Both the position numbers and the translations under genes were made by a program. A stretch of 64,000 bases of DNA from a virus, in IMG/VR virus record IMGVR_UViG_3300025013_000002, positions 18,562 to 82,561 of that record. One strand, 5' to 3'. Shown one piece after another: positions 49,660-58,674 of this stretch. The notes beneath the pieces were generated by a model, which was not told the origin of the DNA, made no database searches, and saw only the letters and a program-made list of their open reading frames with translations. How positions within the stretch are numbered: position 1 is the stretch's first letter; each line of letters starts with the position of its first letter.

Positions 49660-49879
49660 TTACAAAATTGAGCAACTCGTAGATCGAGTAGAGAAATTGG
49701 AGGAGCACGAATCAAGGTGCTCACAGCCGGAAGAAGGAACTCTGGCTTTGATGAAGACGAGCTTGAAGGAGGACATAGGCAAGGTGGAGTCGAAGCTGAA
49801 TTGGCTCATCACCTTGATTCTGACTACTGTGTTGGGCGCCCTAGTGACGATTTTTTTATCGAAGATGGGGTTTAATTGA
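49640..49879 (+). CDS. XhlA-like coiled-coil/membrane protein, 79 aa
   Basis: ATG 49640 with GGAGG upstream. Coiled coil (LNYKIEQLVDRVEKLEEHE..LKEDIGKVESKLNW) followed by one C-terminal membrane helix (LITLILTTVLGALVTIFL). This is the architecture of XhlA/hemolysin-type holin accessory proteins. Overlaps the previous gene by 20 nt. Confidence 0.75.
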   Translation: MSEEILNYKIEQLVDRVEKLEEHESRCSQPEEGTLALMKTSLKEDIGKVESKLNWLITLILTTVLGALVTIFLSKMGFN

Positions 49880-50514
49880 TGATTGAGAAAATAAGAAAAT
49901 GCAGAACGTGTGGTTGTATGTCAACAGAAGTAGATTTCGTTAAGAACCAGAATTGGTGCAAGCCGTGCCAGAGTGATTACAACAGGACCTACTCAAAAGG
50001 GTGGAGAGCAGATAATCAAGAGAAGATCAAAGAGGATAGGAGCGAGTACTACGCAGAAAACGGTGACGAGATTAGACGTAAATCTAAAGAGTACCATGCA
50101 GCCCACCCAGAGCAGAAGAAGCAAGCGGATAAGAAGTGGAGGGATGCTAATGCAGAAAGAAAAAAAGAGAATGATAAAAACTGGCGGATAGAGAATGGAG
50201 TACGTAAGTATAAGCACGAAAAGAAGCGCAGGCAGAGGAAGGCTGAGATCCCAGGTGTCTGCACCGACAAAGACGTTGATGCTTTGTATGCTAAGCAGGG
50301 AGGACGCTGTACCTATTGTCAGGAAAAACTTGGCGATTTTCATGTGGACCACATCATCCCTGTTGTAGTTGAGGGATGTACCCATTGGCCCTCCAATCGC
50401 CAGTTGCTCTGCCCTTTTTGTAACGTGAGTAAGGGCAAGAAGAGCCACGAGGAATATTTGGAGTACCGCAGGATTGTAGGCCTCCCGGTGTTTGACAATC
50501 AGGAGGCTGCGTAA
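49879..50514 (+). CDS. HNH endonuclease
   Basis: 211 aa. N-terminal zinc ribbon (CRTCGC..WCKPC), a middle of repeated Tyr/Asn/Glu-rich units (SEYYAENGDEIRRK.., KWRDANAERKK..) and an HNH core: CTYCQEKLGDFHVDHIIP then NRQLLCPFCNVSKGKKS. Either a homing endonuclease inserted before TerL or a packaging-associated HNH nuclease; the repeated middle favours a homing type. TGATG overlap upstream, TAATG with terL. Confidence 0.9.
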   Translation: MIEKIRKCRTCGCMSTEVDFVKNQNWCKPCQSDYNRTYSKGWRADNQEKIKEDRSEYYAENGDEIRRKSKEYHAAHPEQKKQADKKWRDANAERKKENDKNWRIENGVRKYKHEKKRRQRKAEIPGVCTDKDVDALYAKQGGRCTYCQEKLGDFHVDHIIPVVVEGCTHWPSNRQLLCPFCNVSKGKKSHEEYLEYRRIVGLPVFDNQEAA

Positions 50515-52109
50515 TGGATGCCAGAACAAAAGGTAGAAAGCTCACCAGAAAGAAGCCTGAAGTAGTCGAATACATGAAGTTTAAGGGACGCCTCAGCGTC
50601 CCTGCATTTGTCGAGATATTGGCAAATTCGGGCATAGAGTTGTTCCCGCATGAGGGCCAGTGGCAAGTTATAGACGCCTACGAAGAGCGGGTCCCTCCTT
50701 CGGAGGCGGTCCTTCAGATGGCAGCAGAAAATGGCATAACTCTGGATTTTGAGTACGCCTATAGAACCCTTGTGGTTGCGGCGGGCCGGAGATGGGGCAA
50801 GAGCGTGGTTGCCAGTCTCTTCGGGGCGCAGGAGATGTTGGTGCCTAATGCCCGCGTCTTGATTGTTTCCTACGCCCTTTCCAACTGCGAGGTCATTTAT
50901 GACTACGTGCGTAAGCTCTTGGTGGCGCTGTTGGGCCAGGACGAGATTGTAGCTGATAGACAGCAGGCGATGGAGTTGATCCTGAAGAATGGGTCGGAAC
51001 TTAGGGTCGCATCAAACGACAACGTCCAGACCCGACTTGGTAAGGCCGTAAGTTTGTTGATCATTGATGAAGCTGTCCTCTTTTCAGAGAAAATGCACTC
51101 CCAGGTCCTCAAGCCCATGTTGTTTGATTACGCGCCGTTCAGTAGGTCGGTGCTGATTTCATCTCCGAGGGCAGGTTGGTTTGAATCTGCCTACCTCAAG
51201 GGCGCTAACCCGGACTTCCCCAAACACTGGTCGATCAATCTCCCTACACATACCAACCCAACAATTCCAAAGGAAGAACTCGCGCAGATGGAAAAGGAGC
51301 TTCCCAGGGACCTTTACGAACAAGAGGTCCTTGGTCTCTTCACCTCCAATGCCGGGTTGGTTTGCCGCGAGTTCACCAAAGAGAGGAACACGTATAAACC
51401 AGAGGAGTACCCATTCCTCTACGAGTGGCTCCATTCCGGGAACGTCATCATCAACATGATCGACTCAGGATACTCGCACTATTTTGCGTCGGTCTGGGTC
51501 ATGTACGTAGAGGAACTGGACACCTACTTCGCCTTCGCTGAGTATGCCAAGAATAAGACCTTGACTTCCGAGCACGCACGCTACATCAACGAGTTCGAGG
51601 CCGAGAATGATCTCCAGGTTGACATCCGGTTTGCCGACCCAGCCGCCAGTCAACAGTTGGCGGACTTCACGGAGTATGACCTCTACTTCAACAAGGCTGC
51701 GAAAGTATTAAGGGAAACCATCAATAATCTCAACACGCTTTTCTTCCAGACCAGCGAGATCACAGGGAAACCAAGGCTCTTAGTAAGCACTGAGTGCCCC
51801 GAACTAATCCGGCAGCTTTCCTCGGTCATCTGGAAGACTGGCAAAGAAGATGAGCAGACCAAAGAGCAGTCGGCTCAGGGAATCAAGCCTTTCATCCCGG
51901 ACAAGGAAGGTCCTGTTGGAGGTGGCAACAAAACTGACTGGGACCTCTTCGACGCCTTTCGTTATGGCCTCTTTTCATTCATCAAAAATACTAGGGTTGA
52001 TGCAACGATCATTACAACCGAGACCGGGACTCAACGGGACGCCTCTGAAGATGAATTCGACGAGATGCTGTACTCCCAGGGCTGGTTCCGGATGAGTGAC
52101 GCCGTTTAA
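50514..52109 (+). CDS. terL: Terminase large subunit
   Basis: 531 aa packaging motor. ATPase: Walker A AAGRRWGKS (about 88-96), Walker B LLIIDEAV (about 182-189), coupling SSPRAG. RNase H-like nuclease: Asp in NMIDSGYSH, RFADPAA and DWDLFDAFRYG. It drives DNA into the prohead through the portal encoded next and cuts concatemers. Confidence 0.95.
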   Translation: MDARTKGRKLTRKKPEVVEYMKFKGRLSVPAFVEILANSGIELFPHEGQWQVIDAYEERVPPSEAVLQMAAENGITLDFEYAYRTLVVAAGRRWGKSVVASLFGAQEMLVPNARVLIVSYALSNCEVIYDYVRKLLVALLGQDEIVADRQQAMELILKNGSELRVASNDNVQTRLGKAVSLLIIDEAVLFSEKMHSQVLKPMLFDYAPFSRSVLISSPRAGWFESAYLKGANPDFPKHWSINLPTHTNPTIPKEELAQMEKELPRDLYEQEVLGLFTSNAGLVCREFTKERNTYKPEEYPFLYEWLHSGNVIINMIDSGYSHYFASVWVMYVEELDTYFAFAEYAKNKTLTSEHARYINEFEAENDLQVDIRFADPAASQQLADFTEYDLYFNKAAKVLRETINNLNTLFFQTSEITGKPRLLVSTECPELIRQLSSVIWKTGKEDEQTKEQSAQGIKPFIPDKEGPVGGGNKTDWDLFDAFRYGLFSFIKNTRVDATIITTETGTQRDASEDEFDEMLYSQGWFRMSDAV

Positions 52110-52126
52110 ACCCAAAAGGACACCAA

Positions 52127-53506
52127 ATGGGATGGTTCTTCAAAGAGAAAGCTGCATCGCAGCCTAGCCTAGCTGTATATTCAACCCCTCCTCGCCCGCC
52201 GATTGATTATTCAGGCAAGGAAAACCCCGCAGATAAAATCACGTACACCGGCATCGGCCAAACGAAGTACGCTTCAGGACTTCCGCCTTCCATCTTCGAC
52301 AACCCGATTACGGCAGTCAGGTCGTACCCTGTTGTCTACTCCGTCATCTCTGCGATCTCCGATGCTATCGCCGGGTTGAACGTCAAGGTCTACCAGCTTA
52401 AAGGGGGTCAACGAACCGAGGCGATGGACCACCCCTTCTACAAGGTATTCTCGAACCCCAATCCCTATCAAGGATCGTTCGAGTTCCTCGAAGAACTTGA
52501 GCAGGGCTTGGATACTTGCGGGAACGTCTACATCCTGAAGGAGCCTGGGCCAAACGGGGTCGAGCTTTACATCCTCAATCCGAAGTATGTCGCGATCCTC
52601 CCCGACCCTACCATCAAGGTCAAAGGCTACCGCTACTACATCAACGGGCAGTCGATGGATTTCCCGCCTGAGTCTGTAATCCACATCAAGTACAACGACG
52701 TGGACGATCCGTACTACGGGATGCCTCCTCTGGCGACCGCAGTAGACGTGATCACTTTTGAGAAAAACCGCATCGCGTTTGCCAATCAGTACTTTATCAA
52801 TGGCGCGATTCCAGTCGGGGTCCTTGAGACCGAGCAGGTTCTCGGTGAGACTCTCCTGAAGAAGCTCAGGAAAGAATGGAGCGGGATTCACCAAGGAGTA
52901 TCGAATGCGCATAAGGTAGGGATTCTTCAGGGCGGGTTGAAGTACAAGCCGATCACCTCCCCCATCAAGGATTTAGATTTCCCTGGGCTCAAGAAGATGT
53001 CCCGAGAAGATATTCTGGCAATCTTTAAAGTGCCTGAGTCCATTCTAGGTAGCCAGGAAGGTACCGGCGCCAAAGAAGGCAAGGACGCTGTGGTCGCCTT
53101 CTGGCGCCAGTGCATTATACCTAGATTGAGAAGGATCGAAAGCGGCCTGAATCGCGGGCTCCAGATTGAGATGTTCGGACAGGGCACGTTCGTCTTTGAA
53201 TTTAATTTGAAAGATGTCGTAGCTTTGCAGGATGACAGGGAATCATTAAGCAAATACCTTCAGACTCTGGTTGGTAGCTCCATCATGACCGCCAACGAAG
53301 CTCGTGCAGTCATCGGACTCCCGTTAAGCAAAGACCCCACCGCAGATGTCCTCATGGTCAACAACAGCCAATTCGGGAACGCCCTGATGCCGGTTGGAGA
53401 CGTAGGAAATCAAGGCGCAGGCTCCAACGACAAGAAGCCTGGAGCAAAACCTGGAGGGACGAAACCGGTGAACGGAGAGAAGCCAAAGGCTAAACCTACG
53501 GCTTAA
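52127..53506 (+). CDS. Portal protein
   Basis: 459 aa, HK97/phage_portal family by its core: FEFLEELEQGLDTCGNVYIL, VIHIKYNDVDDPYYGMPPL, AFANQYFINGAIPVGVLE, and the crown region ending in a Lys/Pro-rich, disordered tail. Forms the dodecameric DNA channel. AAAAGGA at ATG 52127. Confidence 0.95.
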   Translation: MGWFFKEKAASQPSLAVYSTPPRPPIDYSGKENPADKITYTGIGQTKYASGLPPSIFDNPITAVRSYPVVYSVISAISDAIAGLNVKVYQLKGGQRTEAMDHPFYKVFSNPNPYQGSFEFLEELEQGLDTCGNVYILKEPGPNGVELYILNPKYVAILPDPTIKVKGYRYYINGQSMDFPPESVIHIKYNDVDDPYYGMPPLATAVDVITFEKNRIAFANQYFINGAIPVGVLETEQVLGETLLKKLRKEWSGIHQGVSNAHKVGILQGGLKYKPITSPIKDLDFPGLKKMSREDILAIFKVPESILGSQEGTGAKEGKDAVVAFWRQCIIPRLRRIESGLNRGLQIEMFGQGTFVFEFNLKDVVALQDDRESLSKYLQTLVGSSIMTANEARAVIGLPLSKDPTADVLMVNNSQFGNALMPVGDVGNQGAGSNDKKPGAKPGGTKPVNGEKPKAKPTA

Positions 53507-53509
53507 AGT

Positions 53510-53523
53510 ATTCACGTGTGAAT
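53510..53523. promoter_or_regulatory. Motif A palindrome
   Basis: ATTCACGTGTGAAT between portal and protease genes. Confidence 0.6.
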
Positions 53524-53594
53524 AAAAATTTAACATTGTTGAGAATTATCGTATGAAATCGACCCAATACCCATAATGAAGCATAAGGAGAATT

Positions 53595-54593
53595 ATGGAA
53601 AATAAAACGTTCAACCTCTTGACCAAATTTGAGGTCAAAGCATCGACATCCCCTCCTCACGATCCCAATTCCGTAGACACTGGAGATTCCGAAGTAATCA
53701 AAATTGCTGGCTACGCAAACTTTGCAGGGGCTGTAGAAGAAGGTGCCCCGATGGTAGACCTCTCCGGCGACGTGATCGTCCCCTCAGGGATAGACGTGTC
53801 TGTCTGGAAGAAAAACCCTCAGATCCTCTGGCAGCACGATAGGCACTGCACTATTGGTCGAGGTATCTCCGTAGTCAAGAAGAAGGACGGTCTTTACATC
53901 GAAGCCGAAATCCATAAGGGCGCGATGGAGGACGAAGACTTCTACCGGATCAAGTCTGGGTTGATCTCCTACTTCTCTGTTGGCTTTCGCACGATGGCGG
54001 GTGAATTCAAGAAGGTTGGGGATCGCCAGGTTTACTTCATCACTAAGTGCCTCCTTTTGGAGGTATCCGCCGTTGGAATCCCCTGTTGCTCCGACGCATC
54101 CTTCCAAATCATCAAATCCCTCCCCGACGATGGAGGTTTTTACGCAGGTGAACTAACAGGAAAAATTTGTCCCACCATTGAAAATGAAATTCAAGAACAA
54201 AAAGGAGTAGCAATGAAATTCGTTTCTACACTCAGAGACACCCTGCCCGAGGCAGAGGTCAAACGCCTGGAGGCCCTCGGGATGGGCGCAAAGCTTGAGG
54301 AGGAAATCGAGGTCGATGCCAAAGCATACATCGGTGAGATTGTCTCCAGAGCAACCGCCGAATTCACCGATGCAATGAAGGCCCTTCAGGAAGAAATAGC
54401 CAAGCTTCAGGACCAACTCAAAGAGGTTCCTGTGGAGGAACCTGCGGAAGCTACTGAAGAGGAAAAAGAAGCTCCCGCTGAAGAGACCGAGGAAAAAGAG
54501 GCACCTGCTGAAGATGAACTCAGCGAGGAAGACGTGACTACCATCAAAGGACTGCTTGAGCAGCTCGCAGAAATCAAAAAGGCGCTCGACTAA
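53595..54593 (+). CDS. Prohead protease fused to scaffold
   Basis: 332 aa. N-terminal 190 residues are an HK97-type (U35) prohead protease: ILWQHDRHCTIGRG with the catalytic His, and ISYFSVGFR with the Ser. From residue 207 a separate, acidic coiled-coil domain follows (FTDAMKALQEEIAKLQDQ, then EEPAEATEEEKEAPAEE), typical of internal scaffolds. An internal start makes that part separately (54213). Confidence 0.93.
   Translation: MENKTFNLLTKFEVKASTSPPHDPNSVDTGDSEVIKIAGYANFAGAVEEGAPMVDLSGDVIVPSGIDVSVWKKNPQILWQHDRHCTIGRGISVVKKKDGLYIEAEIHKGAMEDEDFYRIKSGLISYFSVGFRTMAGEFKKVGDRQVYFITKCLLLEVSAVGIPCCSDASFQIIKSLPDDGGFYAGELTGKICPTIENEIQEQKGVAMKFVSTLRDTLPEAEVKRLEALGMGAKLEEEIEVDAKAYIGEIVSRATAEFTDAMKALQEEIAKLQDQLKEVPVEEPAEATEEEKEAPAEETEEKEAPAEDELSEEDVTTIKGLLEQLAEIKKALD
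54213..54593 (+). CDS. Nested scaffold protein, in-frame internal start
   Basis: ATG 54213 is in the protease frame and preceded by AAAAGGAGTAGCA. The 126-aa product (MKFVSTLRDTLPEAEVKRLE..) is acidic and helical. Same logic as lambda C/Nu3, where a nested scaffold is made from the 3' end of the protease gene. Confidence 0.6.
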   Translation: MKFVSTLRDTLPEAEVKRLEALGMGAKLEEEIEVDAKAYIGEIVSRATAEFTDAMKALQEEIAKLQDQLKEVPVEEPAEATEEEKEAPAEETEEKEAPAEDELSEEDVTTIKGLLEQLAEIKKALD

Positions 54594-54624
54594 GAGCACA
54601 AAACCACACAGGAGATTCAAACAC

Positions 54625-55977
54625 ATGAGTAAAGAAATTCTTGAGCAGCTCCAGGGCGAAGTCGCCAACATCACCAAATCTCTGGCTGATAAAGTCAACG
54701 CAGGCCAGGCCGCAGAAGTCAAAGAGCTTAGCGATAAGCTGACCGCTCTCCAGGCTCAGGTGTCCGAGAAGCGTCACCAGTTCGCTGTTGACCAGCACGT
54801 AGTCAAGGAGAAGGACGTAGCGGTAGAGCGCAAGATGGATGAGCTTCTGATCGCGTCCACCCTTATGCGTACCAAGTCGGGCCACCTCACCGATGCCTAC
54901 GGTAGGCTTGTCGCCACCCCGGAGTATCGTGATGCGCTTAAAGCTGCTGGCTTCACCGCAGATCCCATGACCACCGGGGCTGCTACCAACGGCGCTGAGT
55001 TTATTCCCACCGCCTTCTCCAGCACCCTGCAGGAAGAGATCTTCCTGAAGCTGGAAATTGCCGACTTGTTCGGGCGCATGAATATGCCTTCTCCGAACTA
55101 CGTGCTGCCGTTCTCGCCGGGCCGTACCATCGCCCAGGGTGTTGCGGAGTCTGGTGAGCCCACCAAGGTCAAAGCGAAAACCGCAAAGATCACCTTCGAC
55201 GCACAGAAGATCATGAGCAACATTGAGTTCACCGACGAGTTCGAGCAGGACTCCATCGTCGCCGTGCTTCCGTTCATCCGCAAGCAGCTCATCGACGGCT
55301 TCGCGCTCGCGCAGGAAACCATGTCCCTGAACGGCGATATCAACGGCGATCTGCTTGCCAACGGTGCTTACGGCGCCACTGACTGCCGTAAGCTGGTCGC
55401 AGGTATCCGTGCCGACGCCACCAACGCAGCCGCAGGTAACGCCGCTGTTTCGTTCGCCTCTGGCGGGTTCACAGCGGATAACCTGCGTTCCCTCCGTACC
55501 GCGATGGGCAAGTATGGCAAAACCCCGTCTGACCTCGCAATCATAGTGAGCATGGCTGACTACAACAAGATGCTGGCGACCGCCTGGAACAGCGGGGCAT
55601 TCCAGATGCTCTACTCCTACGGCGCGGGTGCTACCCTCCTGAAAGGTGAAATGGGCCGCTTCGACAACATCCCGATCATTGTCTCCGAACTGGTCCCGCT
55701 GGCTAACGCAGCTTCCACCGCTGACCTGTCGGATGCACTCGGGGGCCTGAACGCTTCCGGTCAGCACGACTACACCACCGCAGGCAACAACACCAAGACC
55801 ACCTGCGTGCTGGTCAACAAAAACGCCTACATGTGGGGTGATCGCAAAGAGTTCAGCCTGGAGACCTTCCGCAACCCGTACAACCAGACCCTGAGCCTGA
55901 TCGGTTCGCAGCGCCTCGACTTCCAGAAAGTCCTGTCCGCTACCTCCCCGACCTGCGCGGTAGGCATCAACTACTAA
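54625..55977 (+). CDS. Major capsid protein (HK97 fold)
   Basis: 450 aa from ATG 54625 (GGAGATT upstream). Residues 1-60 are a coiled-coil delta domain (LEQLQGEVANITKSLADKV), likely removed by the protease. The rest has HK97-fold traits: GAEFIPTAFSSTLQEEIF (N-arm), NIEFTDEFEQDSI, ETMSLNGDINGDLLANGAYG (A-domain side) and GRFDNIPIIVSELVP. C-rich codon use and length are typical of an abundant virion protein. Confidence 0.95.
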   Translation: MSKEILEQLQGEVANITKSLADKVNAGQAAEVKELSDKLTALQAQVSEKRHQFAVDQHVVKEKDVAVERKMDELLIASTLMRTKSGHLTDAYGRLVATPEYRDALKAAGFTADPMTTGAATNGAEFIPTAFSSTLQEEIFLKLEIADLFGRMNMPSPNYVLPFSPGRTIAQGVAESGEPTKVKAKTAKITFDAQKIMSNIEFTDEFEQDSIVAVLPFIRKQLIDGFALAQETMSLNGDINGDLLANGAYGATDCRKLVAGIRADATNAAAGNAAVSFASGGFTADNLRSLRTAMGKYGKTPSDLAIIVSMADYNKMLATAWNSGAFQMLYSYGAGATLLKGEMGRFDNIPIIVSELVPLANAASTADLSDALGGLNASGQHDYTTAGNNTKTTCVLVNKNAYMWGDRKEFSLETFRNPYNQTLSLIGSQRLDFQKVLSATSPTCAVGINY

Positions 55978-55982
55978 AATCT

Positions 55983-55996
55983 ATTCAGATGTGAAT
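55983..55996. promoter_or_regulatory. Motif A palindrome
   Basis: ATTCAGATGTGAAT immediately before the capsid-gene terminator. Confidence 0.6.
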
Positions 55997-56024
55997 AGGG
56001 CGGGGGCCTTAGCTCCCCCGCCCT
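55997..56024 (+). terminator. Terminator after capsid gene
   Basis: AGGGCGGGGG / CCCCCGCCCT 10-bp stem, 8-nt loop, then TTTCTC. Probably partial, since late genes continue. Confidence 0.75.
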
Positions 56025-56048
56025 TTCTCATAGGGATATAGGAGATTT

Positions 56049-56420
56049 ATGGAACTCGCAGCTAAACAAACCTACAGGGAGCCGTCTTTCGAGATTTGGC
56101 CTGGAGGTGACACCATTGGCTTGGACATCTCTGAGGAGCACAAAGCGCAGATGCTGGCTGACTTCCCCGAGAAGCTCGAAGTGATCGAGGACGTTGAGGC
56201 TTACACCAAGGAGAAGACCGCAAGGCTCGCTGCAGCGGCTGAAAAGTACATGCAGGAGATCCTGGCTCAGTATGAAGATCCTGCGAGCATCTTCAAATCT
56301 GATCCCATGACCAGCAAAGACTCTTTCGAGAAGGAAAAGGATTTCGAGCCCGAGACCAAAGAAGATGCCCTTGAGATTGAGACTCCGGAAGCCAAGCAGC
56401 CCAAAGGCAAAAGGAAATAA
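56049..56420 (+). CDS. Acidic head-region protein, 123 aa
   Basis: MELAAKQTYREPSFEIWPGG.. then helical, Lys/Glu-rich C-terminal half (KTARLAAAAEKYMQEIL). Position between capsid and connector suggests a head-completion or decoration-associated protein. No family recognised. AGGAG at ATG 56049. Confidence 0.7.
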   Translation: MELAAKQTYREPSFEIWPGGDTIGLDISEEHKAQMLADFPEKLEVIEDVEAYTKEKTARLAAAAEKYMQEILAQYEDPASIFKSDPMTSKDSFEKEKDFEPETKEDALEIETPEAKQPKGKRK

Positions 56421-56423
56421 TCC

Positions 56424-57002
56424 ATGAGCTTTACCACGGTAGAAAATGTGAAGACCTTCCTGAACCAGGATGTACTCACCACGGGACAGACCAGCACCAT
56501 CTCGGCGTTGATTCTGTTCATCGATGGGGTGATCAGCAACTACTGTGGCTGGGCGATGCTGGCTAAGGATTACACAGCGAAGAAGTTCAACGGCAATAGC
56601 GACACCGAATTGGACCTGGGCGTTTACCCAATTAACTCGGTTGAAGAAGTTCTGATCTACGAAGATTTGACCTACACCACGTTCGAGGATGTGACTTCCG
56701 ATGTCACGGCAGCGGAGGACGAAGGAATCCTGCTCTTCAAAGACGGAAGCACCTTATTTACCTCGGGGAGGCGAAATGTCTCGATTACGTTCAATGCGGG
56801 GTTCGCTGAAGAAGAGATGCCGGACGACCTCAAGTATGCGGCATCTTACTTGGTCGCCATTGAGTATACCAAGATCGACAAAGAGACTTTGGGCGTATCG
56901 GCCCAGAAGTTCAACAACCTCGAAGAAAAGTTCGAAAGCGATGATCTTCCCATGCTGGTTAAAAGGGTTCTGGACCGCTATCGTAAAATTCTGGTGCTTT
57001 AA
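56424..57002 (+). CDS. Head-tail connector (adaptor) protein, 192 aa
   Basis: VENVKTFLNQDVLTTGQTSTISALI..ISNYCG at the start and ..PDDLKYAASYLVAIEYTK near the end give the helix-beta-helix outline of gp6/SPP1 gp15-type adaptors that bind below the portal. Central beta hairpin (LDLGVYPINSVEEVLIYED). Weak Shine-Dalgarno AAGGAAA. Confidence 0.8.
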   Translation: MSFTTVENVKTFLNQDVLTTGQTSTISALILFIDGVISNYCGWAMLAKDYTAKKFNGNSDTELDLGVYPINSVEEVLIYEDLTYTTFEDVTSDVTAAEDEGILLFKDGSTLFTSGRRNVSITFNAGFAEEEMPDDLKYAASYLVAIEYTKIDKETLGVSAQKFNNLEEKFESDDLPMLVKRVLDRYRKILVL

Positions 57003-57017
57003 AAAGGAGGATCTTGG

Positions 57018-57641
57018 ATGAGCAAATTTGCAGCAAGGTTATCCGCCAGAATCCTGAGAACTCGGACAGGGACGATTGATGGTGAGCCCCGGATCATAAA
57101 TCTGGATCGCAACGAGAGCTTCTACGGCTACGTCGAGATCAACACCCAAGCCACCTCCCCTGTCGCCCGAATCAAGACTCACAAAGCCTGGTTCATGCCA
57201 GATGCTCCTGTCGGGGATGGGGAACTGATTCAGGACCGAGCAGACGATAAAAAGTACTTGGTCATGTCGCTGAAGAAGGAAGTGGATGGTGGGGTCTGCG
57301 CCTACATTGACGGCACGGTTTATTTTGTGAACGTCACCTGCAACATCGAGAGATTTTCTTCCTCAACCAGGAACTCCTTCGGCAGGGCTACAGAAGCTGA
57401 AGGCACCATCGTCGCCTACGACATCCCGATCATGACCTCCTCGATGAACATGAACGTCAACGAACAGAAGGACCAGAATCTGGCTCAGGAGAAGATCAAG
57501 GTCGTGATCCAGAGCAAGGTTGAGGCCCAGATAAATGACCGCCTGATTTGTAGTTCAGGCAGCGTGTACAAAGTCAACAGCATCAACCGGGACGACCTGG
57601 TTGGGCTTTGGGTCCTGCACGTAGACGTGGACGTGCGCTAA
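57018..57641 (+). CDS. Head closure/stopper-like protein, 207 aa
   Basis: Beta-rich protein after the adaptor, with DDKKYLVMSLKKEVDGGVCA and SGSVYKVNSINRDDLVGLWV resembling the stopper fold twice, so the protein may be a duplicated domain. AAAGGAGG at ATG 57018. Assignment mainly from position. Confidence 0.65.
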   Translation: MSKFAARLSARILRTRTGTIDGEPRIINLDRNESFYGYVEINTQATSPVARIKTHKAWFMPDAPVGDGELIQDRADDKKYLVMSLKKEVDGGVCAYIDGTVYFVNVTCNIERFSSSTRNSFGRATEAEGTIVAYDIPIMTSSMNMNVNEQKDQNLAQEKIKVVIQSKVEAQINDRLICSSGSVYKVNSINRDDLVGLWVLHVDVDVR

Positions 57642-58243
57642 TGATTACTTCGATCAAATTCAAACAATCCGATATGGACCGGATCACCCAAAAAATCAAG
57701 AAACTCGAATCCAACGTGATGGACATCAAGAAGCTCTACTTCGTGATCGAGCACTACGCAAGGGCGTACAGACATGGGGTGGTCAAGGCCATAGGGACTG
57801 TAGCAGCTTCGACGGACATGGAGGGAGGCGGGCACGCTTACCCGGTTATCTCCTTCATGGATTTGTCCGCTTCTCCTGTGGGAGGCTGGGAACCCCTCTC
57901 ACCACAAGCAGTCAACAGCAAGATAAAGCGCGGAGGCAGGGTCACCTTTTGGTACCAGACTGGTACCACCTTCGATGCAGTCTCAGGTGCAACTCTAGTT
58001 GGCTCCTACAGCACCAACAGGACCGCTACGGTGTTCGCTGGGATTGATAGGGCGCGGGATGCAGAGGCGTACAAGCACGCGATCCTAACTGAGTTCGGAG
58101 GAGTGAACGAGAAGAACAAACGAGTTCCGGCCCGAGCCCTCTTCACAATCGCCAACGAACTTTTCAAAACCAAAAGAAACGAAATCGAGAAAGCGGTTAT
58201 GACCGCAGTTTTAGAGGGCGTCAACTGGGGAGGGGCTAAATGA
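57641..58243 (+). CDS. Tail completion/neck protein (HK97 gp10-like), 200 aa
   Basis: ATG 57641 overlaps the previous stop (TAATG). MDRITQKIKKLESNVMDIKK.. and a C-terminal HAILTEFGGVNEKNKRVPARALFTIAN match the gp10-like family (E.G....+VPARP.F). Sits between head closure and tail terminator genes as in lambdoid phages. Confidence 0.8.
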   Translation: MITSIKFKQSDMDRITQKIKKLESNVMDIKKLYFVIEHYARAYRHGVVKAIGTVAASTDMEGGGHAYPVISFMDLSASPVGGWEPLSPQAVNSKIKRGGRVTFWYQTGTTFDAVSGATLVGSYSTNRTATVFAGIDRARDAEAYKHAILTEFGGVNEKNKRVPARALFTIANELFKTKRNEIEKAVMTAVLEGVNWGGAK

Positions 58244-58662
58244 CACTGACCGACGTAGAAGCGTCCTTCTTCCGGTACCTCTACGAGCAACTCGAAGTGC
58301 CATTTGGCATCCGAGTGTTCGAGGACATTACCTTGGAGGAATACGCAGATTTAGAAAAGTGGGTCGTCATCGAAACCCTGACCAACGTAACCGGCTACCA
58401 GCCGAAGCAATTATGGTTCCTCCACATGGCGACCCAAAACAACGGCAAGCAGTCGAAAGAGGTGCTGATCAGGTTGGTCGATCAGGTCATGCAGGTGGTC
58501 AACAAAGGGACGACCATTGTGGTCTACGACTACGATGACGGACAAGAAATAGGTGGGATGGAGGTTCAAGAAACTAGCCTCAGCCCTGTAATGCCCCACT
58601 TCAGCGGCGGGGCTTTTCGCAGCTTAACAGTCGGCGTAACTTACGCCGCTGAAAACAACTAA
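58240..58662 (+). CDS. Tail terminator protein, 140 aa
   Basis: Alpha-beta protein with SKEVLIRLVDQVMQVVNKGT.. helix and a beta-sheet end (GGAFRSLTVGVTYAAE), like gpU/gp17 tail terminators that cap the tube. ATGA overlap with the gp10-like gene. Call from size and position. Confidence 0.7.
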   Translation: MTLTDVEASFFRYLYEQLEVPFGIRVFEDITLEEYADLEKWVVIETLTNVTGYQPKQLWFLHMATQNNGKQSKEVLIRLVDQVMQVVNKGTTIVVYDYDDGQEIGGMEVQETSLSPVMPHFSGGAFRSLTVGVTYAAENN

Positions 58663-58674
58663 GGAGATGCACAA

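Noticed and set aside
54574-55767. 397-codon open frame antisense to the capsid gene
   Set aside because: Shadow of the strongly codon-biased capsid gene; no ribosome-binding site, no recognisable domain.
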